From Aptenodytes patagonicus (taxonomy: Eukaryota; Chordata; Aves; Sphenisciformes; Spheniscidae): 64,000 nucleotides of DNA. Positions 41,001 to 52,000 of this stretch are shown piece by piece. The translations under genes were made by a program, and so were the position numbers. The notes beneath the pieces were generated by a model. The model was not told the origin of the DNA, ran no database searches, and saw only the letters and a program-made list of their open reading frames with translations. The stretch spans positions 80,216,657-80,280,656 of the forward strand of contig NC_134950.1 in NCBI RefSeq assembly GCF_965638725.1. The letters run 5' to 3'. Position 1 is the stretch's first letter; every line of letters begins with the position of its first letter.

Positions 41001-41066
41001 AATGGACCTGCTTGCTGGTGTGCTGGATGAATAAAACTGGAAACTTTTTCGGCTAATCAAAGCCAT
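31892..41066 (-). CDS. FASTKD3: FAST kinase domain-containing protein 3, mitochondrial (6 coding exons)
   Basis: Mitochondrial RNA-binding protein of the FASTK family, linked to stability and translation of mitochondrial mRNAs and to respiration. Coding exons on minus are 41066-39632, 36429-36344, 35741-35579, 34306-34237, 32915-32801 and 32011-31892. They total 1989 bases, 662 residues, the same length as the human protein. The N-terminus (MALISRKSFQFYSSSTPASR) is basic and Ser-rich like a mitochondrial presequence. Exon 1 of the coding set carries the helical-repeat region and FAST_1 (about residues 400-470); FAST_2 follows, including GPKLLPKYQVKAFLTPH; the RAP domain lies at about 585-645 (ALCVDGQNRF, LLGEEAIKQRHLQLLGYEV, QIPFFE). 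All junctions are GT-AG and phases agree. It is transcribed divergently from MTRR across a shared CpG island and converges with CFAP90. Confidence 0.97.
32012..32800 (-). other. FASTKD3: FASTKD3 last intron
   Basis: AT-rich; nothing else recognised. Confidence 0.75.
32801..32915 (-). CDS. FASTKD3: FASTKD3 coding exon 5 (RAP domain)
   Basis: Completes Arg, then IALCVDGQNRFCINSHNLLG and EEAIKQRHLQLLGYEVVQ, the core of the RAP domain. Donor gtaaag. Confidence 0.96.
32916..34236 (-). other. FASTKD3: FASTKD3 intron between exons 4 and 5
   Basis: AT-rich, with clustered TTAAGTT/GTTAAAG-like motifs near 33300-33390; no exon recognised. Confidence 0.7.
34237..34306 (-). CDS. FASTKD3: FASTKD3 coding exon 4
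   Basis: 70 bases, phase 1 to 2, DIEIKLDEEGFVLPAAQ then CEEVHR; matches VEIKLDEEGFVLP in mammals. Donor gtaaga. Confidence 0.94.
34307..35578 (-). other. FASTKD3: FASTKD3 intron between exons 3 and 4
   Basis: Contains a poly-C run (about 34628-34643) and a CR1 3' fragment; no exon recognised. Confidence 0.75.
34805..34945 (-). repeat. CR1 LINE 3'-end fragment
   Basis: Reads in reverse as the CR1 3' terminus (TCATAGAATCATAGAGGTTG, then CCTCTAAGATCATCGAGTCC), nearly matching the start of the larger copy at 56983. 5'-truncated, as usual for CR1. Confidence 0.85.
35579..35741 (-). CDS. FASTKD3: FASTKD3 coding exon 3 (FAST_2 region)
   Basis: GPKLLPKYQVKAFLTPHSSL ... FASEVSTLCFYTV, 54 codons plus one base. 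Acceptor tatgtag, donor gtaagt. Confidence 0.95.
36344..36429 (-). CDS. FASTKD3: FASTKD3 coding exon 2
   Basis: 86 bases, phase 1 to 0, reading QPPGLDRTVTSQLTQLFL then TVALECPFYE; matches the mammalian LAQLTQL...ECPFYK segment. Acceptor tttcag, donor gtatgg. Too short to stand out as an open frame. Confidence 0.92.
36430..39631 (-). other. FASTKD3: FASTKD3 intron 1 of the coding region
   Basis: No further exon; a minus-strand open frame at 38009-38272 lacks FASTKD3 similarity. Confidence 0.75.
39632..41066 (-). CDS. FASTKD3: FASTKD3 first (large) coding exon
   Basis: 478 codons plus one base. The exon itself begins at 41095 after acceptor tcctctag. The frame stays open past the donor (gtaagg at 39631) to 39495, but that read-through tail has no family similarity, and conserved FASTKD3 sequence resumes in the exon at 36429. 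Confidence 0.96.
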
Positions 41067-41229
41067 ACTGGATCAAGTGGGTTCTCAAAAGACACCTAGA
41101 GGAAGAAAAATACATATAAATATATAGTTTGGAAAACAGTGTAAGCGTCATTAAAATGCAGCAAAAAACCCCTTTAGCGACTGGAGACGACTGGGATGAT
41201 CCCTCTCCCACGACCACCAGCGCAAGGCA

Positions 41230-42130
41230 ATGCAAAGAGAAGAAACTGCCGGCAGCGGCGAGACCTGTGTGAGAGGCTGTAACGCATCTCTGCCCCGCGC
41301 CTCCGTAAGGACGCTGCGGGGGGGGGACGGGGACGGACGACGACACACGTTTCCCCAAGCAGGAACTGCACGACGGCGCTTCTCTTTACCCTCCCGGGCC
41401 GGGGGCGCTGGGCAGCAGAGAGGCGCACCGCCGTTACCCGCGGCTGGAGCGGGCCAGGGGGGCCTCGCTGGGGGGCGATGGGTGAATCTGACATGCGCTA
41501 GGCTGCACCGGCGGGGCCCCTCCGCTCCCTCCGCCTCACAGGCCCAACGCTTCCCTCCGCCGAGAGCGGCGAGGGACGGGCAGGGCCCGAACGCCCGCCG
41601 CGGGCCGAGGTGTGTCCTTCCCACCCCAGCGCCCACTGCAGCCTGCCACGGCTCGGGGCGTCGCTCCCCCTCCGTCCTCTTCCTCCCTCCGCCGCTGGGG
41701 GCACCCGGCGGTGCCGGGAGACGAGCTGCGGGAGCGCCGGGAGCCTCACCTCCGCCGCCATGACGGGCAGCGCGGGAGCTGCCGGGAGCTTCCGGCGCTC
41801 GCCCGGCGGGTACCTCCGGGCGCCGGCAGCCACCGCCTTCCCTCGCGGGGCCCGGCTCGCCCCGCCCCGGCCGCCTGTTCGCTGCTGCCGGAGGTCTGGC
41901 GGGGCGCGACGGTGCCCGGGCGGGTGCGGAGCGCAGGCTGGCGCGGGTGCTTTGTCTCGGGAGCCGGAATTGTCCCCGTGTACATATCGATCAAAAGCGC
42001 CTCCTTCAGCGAAAGTAATCCCGCTCCCCGCAGGCTGGCGGCAGGTACGCGCTCTGAGGGACAGCGGGGGGGCCGGGCGGGAGGCGAGGTGCGGCCCGGC
42101 GGCGCCGGCTCTCTGGGAGGCTTCTGTTAG
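41230..42130. promoter_or_regulatory. CpG island, bidirectional promoter of FASTKD3 (-) and MTRR (+)
   Basis: Very GC- and CpG-rich block between the first FASTKD3 coding exon and the MTRR 5' region, with no TATA box recognised. Head-to-head FASTKD3/MTRR is the known vertebrate arrangement. Many long frames here on both strands reflect base composition. Confidence 0.85.
41750..41850 (-). other. FASTKD3: Probable FASTKD3 5' UTR exon with upstream ORF start
   Basis: Minus-strand GGCGGAG followed by gtgagg is a strong donor (exon end 41750) that would splice to the acceptor before 41095. The exon contains ATGGCGGCGGAG (ATG at 41761-41759); spliced, it gives a 16-codon upstream ORF (MAAEVSFENPLDPVWL) that stops just past the main ATG. 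The outer limit is a guess. Confidence 0.5.
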
Positions 42131-43214
42131 TGCGCGGCCTTCAAGCCTCCGGTGCGGACCTGGCTTTAGCTCCCTAAAATCACCGTCCTTCTTCAGGGAC
42201 AGCTCTCTCCCTTCCCAGCGGGGTGTCGGTTGGTCCAACCAAATTTTTGTGGACGGAAGGTCAGCCTTGGGCCGTGGAGGGTTTCACATGCGGGCTTCAT
42301 TGGCGATTTTATGGGTTTTATATTTGTCTTGGTCATAGAGTGAAAGTGATTCTAAGCAAGTCGCTAACTGTTGAAAAAATGATATGGGAATGGTATCATG
42401 GCTCTGAAGGCACGGTCCCACAAACCGGTTTAAAGCCACACAGAAGTGTGTAAAGCTACTGCAGAAGTTTCTTGCATTTTTATCCTGTCCATGGCCACGC
42501 AGTTTGACATTTTTGGTAGACCAGGTACACGAAGTAGGTAGTCTGGCCTCACAGTACAGCTACGTAATTGCTAGGGCCAGCACATCTGATTCAGAGGAAC
42601 TGTGTGGCTGGCATTCATAGATGGCTTGTTTGCTTCTACAGCATGTTGACTTATGGAGCTGATGGACTCCCTGTTAATCTTTTGTGGACTGTTAGTTTTC
42701 TGACTTTTCTGAGTACTGGATCAGACGAGCTGTAATTTGGAATTTCATCCTTAGTTTCATGTTAAGCGCTGGTTTGAGCCAGCAAATCCTGGGTTGTTTT
42801 CCTAGCTTACACATTGTTTTGGTTTTTGACGTGCGACTGCCAACACATCAACGTGTTAAAGGCTGCTGGTGTGGTAATACTATTAAAGTTAGAGGGATTC
42901 TCTAGAAAGCTCAATAGTCAAGAATTACCATTTTTTCCCCTCTTTATTTCAGTTGAACTCATATCACATAAGTGGAAGTGGCATATCCTCTTTGAAGAGT
43001 GTATAGTGCAGCAAAGCAAGAGCAATGTGGGCAGTATGTTCATCTGAGTGCAAGTGTGTTCCTAGTTTATGATTGTGTTCATCTGCAGGTAGGCATGGCT
43101 AATTTTCCTTTCTTTTAGCAGGCATCACTTGATCAGTTTGTGCATGGAGAAGCTCTTCCGGTTGATGACAGAGAGAAGATCCTCTCGCAGGGAGAAACTC
43201 TTCAACTTGTGTAG
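41760..43214 (+). CDS. Candidate small two-exon gene or alternative MTRR-promoter transcript
   Basis: Speculative. ATG at 41760 in GCCGCCATGA context opens a frame to 42044 (CAG then gtacgc), 95 codons, phase 0. After acceptor ttttcctttcttttagcag, 43122-43214 continues in phase 0 with 30 codons (ASLDQFVHGEALPVDDREKI...) and TAG; AATAAA follows at 43375-43380. The joined product would be 125 residues with an Ala/Arg/Pro-rich N-terminus. I recognise no family. The first part could simply be CpG-island composition, and 43122-43214 could be a noncoding MTRR 5' exon or chance. Confidence 0.2.
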
Positions 43215-45907
43215 TTTAGATCGAATCAGGATCAAAGGAGTTTATTGATCTATTAATGACATAATTAACTGTCAGGCAGTTAATTTAACTACTGTTTAAT
43301 CAGTTAATTGAACTATATATTCAAGATCAATAGCAACAACGCAAAAGATACGATACTAGGCACTTAAAAAATGTTAATAAACGCCTACAAATATTTAAAC
43401 AGCCTTCTATATCTAATTCCAAGGAATTGTCTAATTGTGGCCTCCCCCCTTCCCACAAGCACACATTCGCACTCTTACATACACACACAATCCCCTTTCT
43501 CAGGAGGTATGCATCTCAAGCACAATCCACTCTTCCAGCCACGTGGGTTCTCTTGTTCACACACACCTTCTGTGGGAGATGTGGTTGCTCTAACTTTTGT
43601 GTCTCTATGCAGTCTGCTAGTCCACACACCAGTGAGAAAGTTCCCCGCAAGTTCACATACGTGCACCCAAGATGTGGGTAGCTACTTTTTGCACCCTTTA
43701 TTGTTACTGTACTAGCTGGAGCGGAAGCAGCTCACAGTGTCTTATGGGGAGGCTGCTCTGCCTGGCCTAGGCAGAGGTCACAGTGCTGTTAGGGCAACAT
43801 CTGGCCATGTCAAACCACATTGTGACTGCTGTTCTTTCTGTTACCCTCTCCTCTCACCCTACTATTGCAAATTTTCATGCTTCTCGTATACATCTTCCCA
43901 AGCTGACTCTTTCATTTGAAGCCTGTTGGTAATCCCGTGGCTATAATGTTGGCAGCGTACCCCTCAGCTTTTTGCATATAGAAGGCTTCTGTGCTATGGC
44001 GTGGTCCCAGTGGAAAACTGATTATCTTTCTCCCTTTCTGAGGTATGAGGAAGAATGTAGTAATGAAAAGCTGCTTCATCTTTATTGTTTTACTCCATTT
44101 ATAGTCAGGCATTGCCACCTGCTGACAAGAGAACAATTAGGGTGAAAACATAGCATGTGACTAGGATGAATCTGTATTACTGCAGGGATCTGAGGGTATT
44201 TAAACTGTATTTAAACTATTTCATATGAATCATCATAATTTGTGTGTCATCAAATTTCTTTGTATTTCTTTTGGAAAAGGAGGGTGAAAAATCATTTTGT
44301 GGATTGTTTTGGCGTATGCATCTTCTCTGTGCACATGCACAAGAAGCCAGTTATTTAAATTAATTTATTTAAAGTGTAATTATTAATATTTTTAGGTAAT
44401 ATAATGTAATCAATTTAAAATGAAAACTATAATGGAAAATGTAGTAGAACAAAATACAATGAAAGCCTTAAAATTTTCTAATAATGACATTTTTCATGGA
44501 GTTCATGTATGGTACAGGCACTATACTCTTAAGAAGCTATCACTTAGTTTTACCACTTTTGATTTACAAGTATGCTTTGGAAAAAAAAAAATTCTAATAG
44601 GAGAAACCTTCCACAATACTGTGGGGAGAAATACCATGCCGTATCAATAGGGTGCAGTAGTATTCTTATGCAGTTGAACTATGTTTGTTTTCCCTTGAGA
44701 GAAACAGGAAAAAGATATGCCTCAAATTACTTAGCCACAGGTTTCCATAAGTCAGTGTGTGTGGCTAGGACACTGAATGCTTTCTGTAGTTGAATCTGTG
44801 TGGGAGCAATAGGTGAAGTACAGCAAACTGGGCCCAAGCACATGAAAAAAATTTCAAGTTGGGAACTGAAAATTACTCAGTTGTAATTCTAGATATTTGA
44901 GTTCTACTGCAGCTCCCTAGCAGCAACAAAATACTGACAGAGGATTAATTTGTAATATATGCATGAGAGACATTCTGCTTGTCTCTCTTATTCAGCTCCT
45001 TGAAGTTGTACTTAAATCTGTTGTGTTCTGTCTGTGTAAAAATCATGAAAGAAAACTTCTCGCATTCAGACTTCCATAGGACAGGTGAATGGATAAGGAT
45101 CTGCATCTCATTCATCCTACTGCTTGCAAGACTTTGTGAGGGAGTGGCATTTTACACTACAGCAGATTTTTCTAAGACGGTTTCTTATTTTTAGGAGAAA
45201 AAACCCCAAACAGTCAATTCTGTAGTTGCACTTGTGTACAAAGCTCCTTTTTGAAAGATGAAATTAAAAACAATGTTTGTGTTCTAAAATATAGACATAG
45301 TGGACAGTAAATCGTAAAGGCATTCAGGCAAAAAATACTGATTTCAGAAAAGAAGAAACTGAGAATTTTATTTTTTTTTTCCCTCAGGCATTGTAGTTTG
45401 ACTTCACCAGGTTTTTGTTTTGCTTTGCTTTGTTTTGCTTTGCTTTGTTTTGCTTTGCTTTGTTTTGCTTTGCTTTGTTTTGCTTTGCTTTGTTTTGCTT
45501 TGCTTTGTTTTGTTTTCAAATACATCTCAGAAAAGTGACCAAAGCAGTACTGACCTAAAGTGGAAAATATAACTTAGGTAGTAAAAATGGTATATATTTT
45601 CATGAAACTAGTTTCCCTATTGTATTGTTTACAAACTAGATTCTTTATACTGGGGATATTGCAATATTACTGCAACATCAAGGCAGTACAGCACATATGA
45701 CCAATACCACGAGTCCTTCGCAACCTGGCCTACAAAGCTTGGTTGTGCGAAATGGCTTCTCTTCAGAGTAGATGCCTCATTTCTAAGTTAAACACCAATA
45801 CTGCTATCCTTTAAAGTATCTCTTTTTAATCTAATGAGCAAAGCAAAATCTTCCTGTTCTGCATGCAATAAATTCACTTTTTTTTTTTCTTCTTTTTACC
45901 CCTGCAG
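42131..45907 (+). other. MTRR: MTRR 5' intron region
   Basis: AT-rich sequence between the island and the first coding exon. Apart from the exon-like block at 43122-43214 and the minisatellite at 45416-45516, nothing recognised. The noncoding MTRR 5' exon(s) could not be placed with confidence. Confidence 0.6.
45416..45516. repeat. 15-bp minisatellite (TTTGTTTTGCTTTGC)n
   Basis: Almost seven near-perfect tandem copies, about 390 bp upstream of the first MTRR coding exon. It creates a KQSKA-repeat frame on the minus strand that is not a gene. Confidence 0.9.
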
Positions 45908-46086
45908 TGTCTTTAAAAAAAAAAAGTGGTCCATTTTGGGAAATGTGCTGTGATTTAAAAAGGAGGTTTTTGCTCCTCTATGCAACACAAAAGGGGCAGG
46001 CAAAAGCCATAGCTGAGGAAATATGGCAGCAAGCAGGTGCCCATGGACTTGAAGCTGATATGCACTGTATAAGTGAAATGGACAAG
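45908..46086 (+). CDS. MTRR: MTRR first coding exon
   Basis: Exon starts after acceptor tttacccctgcag. The best start is ATG at 45943 ([20 protein letters not shown]), four residues longer at the N-terminus than human [11 protein letters not shown]. The frame is open back to the splice site, so an upstream exon could extend it, as in the human long isoform. An A-homopolymer lies between acceptor and ATG. Donor gtgaga. Confidence 0.92.
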
Positions 46087-49000
46087 GTGAGATACTCCAT
46101 GCTGTTTTGAAAAATAGGTATTTAAGAGCTGCATTTTTCTTCGTGTGCTTGAGTGGTGGCTGTTAATAACCGTGAAGGCTGAGCACATGCACCCACCTAA
46201 AATATACCATCTAGTTTTAAATTTTTGTTTCTTATGAATCAGTAATTTGGACCAATACTCACAGACGCTTAATAGCCTGCTGCCAAAGGTACACCGTTCT
46301 TGTGATTTTTCGTATTAGAACAGTAAATGGATATATCTTTGATCTCTCTTCTAACAACAGTGCAGTGACTTCTTGAAAACTATTTATGTATGCAGTAGTG
46401 AATGAATTCTGTATTTACTGGTCAGCTCTCCTGTTGTTAGAAATGATGCATTTTTTTCTGTTGTTTTTGTGTTGCATTGAGGTCCTGTGTTCTGTTAACT
46501 GTGGGCTCCAGCATGATCCTGAGCTTTTGTGGGGTATTCTTGAGTTACTTAGCATATGTACTCACTCCAGTTCACACTGGATACACTCAAATTATATTCT
46601 AGAAAGAAATAAAAAGCTTGGCTGGAGCAAGGAAGTGGCTTTTTATTATTTGCTGTTATCCAAGGGTAAGGATCTGAAAACTGTGTCTGTAACTAAAAGC
46701 AATATGGACTGTAATTTCCTTCAAGAGTACTTTCAACTGTATGTCCTCAAACAAAAACATTTGAAAAAACAAACAAACAAACAAAACTTGATAGCCCGGT
46801 ATTTCATATGAGATGAGCAGAAAATAACACCTAAAAGAGTTGTTTTTCATGCACTTGAAAACGTGAGAAGTTTATAAAAATAATTTAGTTCCCTTTTAGC
46901 AAGTTGCTTTCTTGGGGATACACTACATGTTGGGTAGCGGGACATCTGCTTTTGAATGAACGTTCACTGAGTATGTAGCAAAGTGCTACAAAGAGACTTT
47001 TATGCAGCCAGCAAGGGAATGTGCAGATTCTTCTTATATTCTTCCATTTCATTTCTTCTGCGTTTGACAGGTTTGGAGATTAGTTTCACAAAGGCAGTAG
47101 GCAGGACATTTCTAGCCCTGTTATTGGCCTGCCGCTTGAATAAATGTATTTTGTCAAATTTGGCAAGACAACTCAGAGCTGTGAGTTATTGATGAGGTAG
47201 AAAGATGTACTGAATTCAGAATCTGAGAATTGGGCACTTGAGGAAAAAAGTAATTTCTGCAGCTTTGTGGATTTCATCATTTAAGCTTTTCCTTACCCTT
47301 TACTGCAAATAAAGAGAACTTCTAGAAGCTTAAGTGTAATTGGGGAGGGGAAGGCAGGGTGGCATTATGTACCGGAGCAAGAGCTTGCTTGAATTTGGTG
47401 GGGCTTCTTGTGAATTCCTTTGGGCATGTTAGATCTGAGAGTTTATTCCATAGCATGCACAGTTCAGAGAGGTGTGTGTCTATGCTTTAGGCGAGGAAGT
47501 AAGAGGTTTCTGTTTTGTCCATATTTGTCAGTTAGAAGGCCCGTCTTTATGCGGCTATTGGGTATTTTTCAGACCTTGTCGTCGCTTAAAGGGATTGCTG
47601 TGAAGGTCTATGGGTGGAATAGGTGGCTACAGAGTCAATAGTCACAATGTGATCCTGTTGCCATACAAAAATGAATGGTCAAATACTGTTCAAGTCTCGG
47701 AAACACTGTCTGTTTCCAAGTAGTGTCTCTCACCTACAGTCTCGTAGGTGAGAAAAGGTCATAAATCTTTGGTTGGTTACTGCGATTGCTTTTTATGCTT
47801 GATGAAAGACTGAAATGAAGTGGAAGTGAGGTAGGAGCAGTAAAATAGGAGGCCAAATGGAGATTGTCTTGGGTCACAGTGCATGTAGTCAGCCTTGGAT
47901 GAGTTATCGGAATAAGCACATTTGCCATGATACGTATCGTTCTGGATAAGACACATCTGGGCGTCTGATCCTGTCCTCTTTCTTCAGCAATCATTCACAG
48001 CTTGAGCAGGCTGCTCACTGCTCTTGTATGGCATTGCTGTCCTCAGCTGAGGAGTACTTTTGAAGGAAAAAGAAAGAATGGGACAAAGATGTAACACTAA
48101 GGATATAGGAAGAAGTGGAAGGTAGAGTAAAAAAACTGTGTAATTGTGTAAGGTTCTTGATGGTCTAGTGATACAGCAGACCTCCCAGTATTTGACACAA
48201 ATTAATGCAGGACCTCTGTCGCCAAGTGTTTGGCTTCCAAAAGCTCTTTAAGTTTGCAGAGGAGAATGTGCAGTGGAGCAAGCAAGAATTCAGTGAACTA
48301 ATCATACCTCTGTTCTAATGCATCACTTTTTACTTTCTGAGCTTGTATCTTTTTTCTTTCTTTTTTTTTCTTTAATGGTACACAATTTAGTGTGAATTTT
48401 TATGTGATACCGGTAGACCCTTGCTTTTTTTACATGAAGAATTTGCTTTTGTTTGTAAATGCAGTAGTCATCTGTGACAATGCACTGCAGAATCTATTGT
48501 ATTTGTACTTATCAAATCAGCTGTGGAAGTTTTGAAAATCTGGGTTACTGCAACAGGACCTTTAAGGCTTTTTTTTGCACAACTTACAGTTCAATTTTGG
48601 AAGTCTCGGGAACTTGTGGGTACTTGGAGTTCGCCTGAACTTGTAAAAGACAAAACCTCTGTTTGGCATGTCCCTGGACCACAAGTCACTGAAGTCTGGC
48701 AAAGTACTTGGGGAATATCCTTGCATGCTTACTCTCTTCTCTTATACTTCTCTAGGCACCTGCTATTGGCCACTGTCAGAGCAGGACACTGTTCCAGATG
48801 GTAATTTAAGTTGCTCCATGCAACTGCTTTTAGGTTTTTCAGGAAAGTTTTGGAGAAAATGACAACAGCAAAACCCCTTGATACTCTGTTTCTTTGTATT
48901 CCTAACCTTTTTGGATTGTAGGTGTAAGGCGTAACTTTTTACCTGGCTTGAGGAGGGGATATGGTTTGAGTGATTTATTGAGTGAAGTGTTTAGAACATA

Positions 49001-52000
49001 ACTCCTCAAATTCTGAAGTTTTGAATTGCAGTCCTGAAACTGCTTGAAATGAAACATAGAATCTCTTGCAATCTTTATTTATATTTTCTCATAACCCTAC
49101 TATTTTATTAAACTTGGAATGCTGGGAGAGAGTTTAAACTGAAACCTACAGGGAGCAGTAAAAGGAGCTTGGGTTGCTTATTATGGCAAAAAGGAGGCTA
49201 TGGAGTGACCTAATAGCAGCCTACTTGAGCCAAACTCTTCTGGGCAGCAGAAGACTGTACAACAGGAGGCAAAATCCACTGAGTGCAGCCTGATAAACTC
49301 AGATTTGACGCTAGTGGAGAAGTTCTTCTGGATGGAAGAGGCTGCCCAGAAAAGTGGAATCTCTACCCTTAGAAGTTTTCAAAATTCAGCCAGAATCATA
49401 ACTGACCTAATGCAGCGTTGGCAGTTAGTCCCGCTTGGAGCATGGGGTGGGACTAGGTGACCTCCAGAGGTCACTCCCAAACAAGGTGTCTGTGATTCTG
49501 GGGAGCTGTGTTTTACATAGGCCGCTAGCTCTCTGTGTGATTCAAAACCTGTAGCCTATAGGGGTGCTGTGAGAGGGCGCGTTGTGCGGGTGACCTGACA
49601 GACAGCACGCTAGCACAGTGCTGCAGCCCGCTATGGGTGGAAAGCTGGAATAATCAAAGAAACAGAATGCTTTTTACTGGAGAAGTAATAAATGGTTGCA
49701 TGAGACCTGAATTTATGGAACTGACGCACAATCCCAAATATAGGCAGTTCTTGTCGACCTGGTATAATGGAAGTAGCCCCCATAAAACCATGGGAAATGT
49801 CAAAGATTGGTATTAGCAAAGGGGAGAGAAGTGAATTGGGGGAAGAGTGAAGGGGCGAAAATGAATCACACTGTAGAGCACGGTGACTGATTATCTCTGT
49901 TCAGAGCTACCTTGGGTCCCCCAAAGCACAGGGGTTTTTTTTTGTGGCAAAGACAGATGTAACATGGAAGTTATCAGACAGAACCAAATGATCCCTAATG
50001 GAACTTAGAAATGATCCCCACAGCTTGTACGGCCATGCCCCAGTTAGCTGTGTGAAATTATCAGGATTATGTCCAACTGTGTGATTGTGATCATATATAC
50101 AAAAATACTTTTTCCACTTGACAAAGTAAATACTGTAGGAGTTGTGTATTTAAGCTGTCTGAGTGCCGTTGTGAAGTATTGTTCGCTTGTGTACTAGCCT
50201 GCTCAAAATGCTGCCCTTCGGCATTTGTGTATGGGATCATAGGATAATTCAGGTTGGAAGGGACTTCATGAGATCATCTCACAGCAGGGTCAGCTGAGGT
50301 CAGAGCAGGTTCCTCAGGGCTTTACCCATTCTGGTCTTGAAAACTCCAACCAAGATTATAAGTAGCATCCCCAAAATGACTGGTAATTACTTGAAAGACT
50401 TTCTGTGGTTTAATACAGGTAAAATGGGATTAAACATTTTTCTGTGTACCTTTGGGAAAAGGAAGGGTGGAAGATAATATCTAAGGCCACAAATAGGTAT
50501 CAAATGGCACCTTGTAACTTACTTGTTCTATTACTTGTAGTATAACCTGGAAACAGAAAAGGATCCTGTAGTTATTGTTATTTCCACTACCGGTACTGGA
50601 GACCCACCAGACGCTGCCCGCAAGTTTGTAAAGAAAATTCAAGACACGACCTTGCCACCTGATCATTTTGCCCATCTCCAGTATGGATTGCTAGGTGATT
50701 TAGTATTCTCTATGTTATTGCAGCACTTGTCTGTCAGTGAACAATTTTTATATTTTTTACTTGTGAATAAGTTGTTTAGGTTTTTTTAAGTGCTTATAAA
50801 ACATTTATTTTTATAACATGAATAGCTTTTTTGTGTAATGTCCTCTATGAGCAATAAAAGAAAAGTATCACAGAAATGATCTGAATGTAAGCTACCAATT
50901 TAATTTTTTTACAGTTTAATTTTCCTTGCATAAACAAAATATGATATAAGCTATCTATAATTGTTGAAGTTTTAATTTCATGTCAAGTCTCTATGGACTA
51001 GATGAGTTTACTTGACTTTATGAGTAATCGGGCATTTTTCTATACAGAGGGAAAGGCAATATAAAATGTTTTTTAAAAATAAGTTTTTAAGATCATCCCA
51101 TCCCTTTAAATTTGCAATATTTTTTTTAAATTTTGAATGTCATACTCGTCAGTAGAAGGAATGTAACTTCAGGTTAAAGATGGATACGCAAAATACAGAT
51201 TTGGCAAAAGGCATCTGAGGTATCTTGAGCTGATGGTAAGGTCAGTTTGTTGAGTTTTCAGGTTGTGTTTAAACAAACTCCAGAAACTTCTATTTGAACC
51301 TAGGTTATTTTTGCCTGACAAGTTTAAGTTGATAGGTAGGAGTGAGGAAACTTCTAGATTTCTAGTGAGGAAAGTACCCACTAGAAGGAAATTTCTAGTG
51401 GATATATAATGTGGAAATCCGAAATATATGCATCCTAATCATGTAACGTTCTGAGAAGATGTTATGCTGTTGCCTAGTTATACATTACAGTTTGTGAAAT
51501 GGTTAGTTCATAGCTGACTGAATGCATATATGAAGATAAGCATCATATTAATACTGATTTTTGTTGTAACAGATATTATTATAGTATCTAAGTTATAACA
51601 TGTTTTGTGGTTCTAGTCTAGAAAGTTATCAGTCTTATAATACATTCATGGTATCCATTTCAGCTTGTCCAATGAAGTGTTCGCTCTAAGTACCATACTT
51701 GAGAAGGAGCAGAACTCTTTAAAAAAAAAAAGAAAAAGAAAAATAAGGCTGTTATAAAGGAGAAAGGAATAGTCCATTGTTAGGTGGGGATGATAAGGAT
51801 CTAGTGGTTTGAAATTGCACACAAGAAGGGGTCAGGCTGTGAAAATTGTGAGTTAGGATAGTGAAACAGTGGTGTAGATTACTTACAGAATTTGTGAGGA
51901 CTGCCTAACCAGTGGTCTTTGGGATTGTTAGATAAGCATCTGTTAAGGATGAGGTATGTATGGTTGATCACTTTTAGGGTGGTTCAGTGGTTTAGTTGAT

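Larger units (their letters stand above)
46087..50540 (+). other. MTRR: MTRR intron 1 of the coding region
   Basis: Carries two CR1 remnants (49165-49503 and 50229-50350); no other exon recognised. Confidence 0.75.

Noticed and set aside
41174-42338. Several long frames on both strands (up to 246 codons) in the CpG island
   Set aside because: Ala/Pro/Arg/Gly-rich products mirrored on both strands, explained by base composition; only the spliced 41760 frame was kept as a low-confidence candidate.
45214-45525. Minus-strand frame with KQSKA repeats
   Set aside because: Translation of the 15-bp minisatellite.
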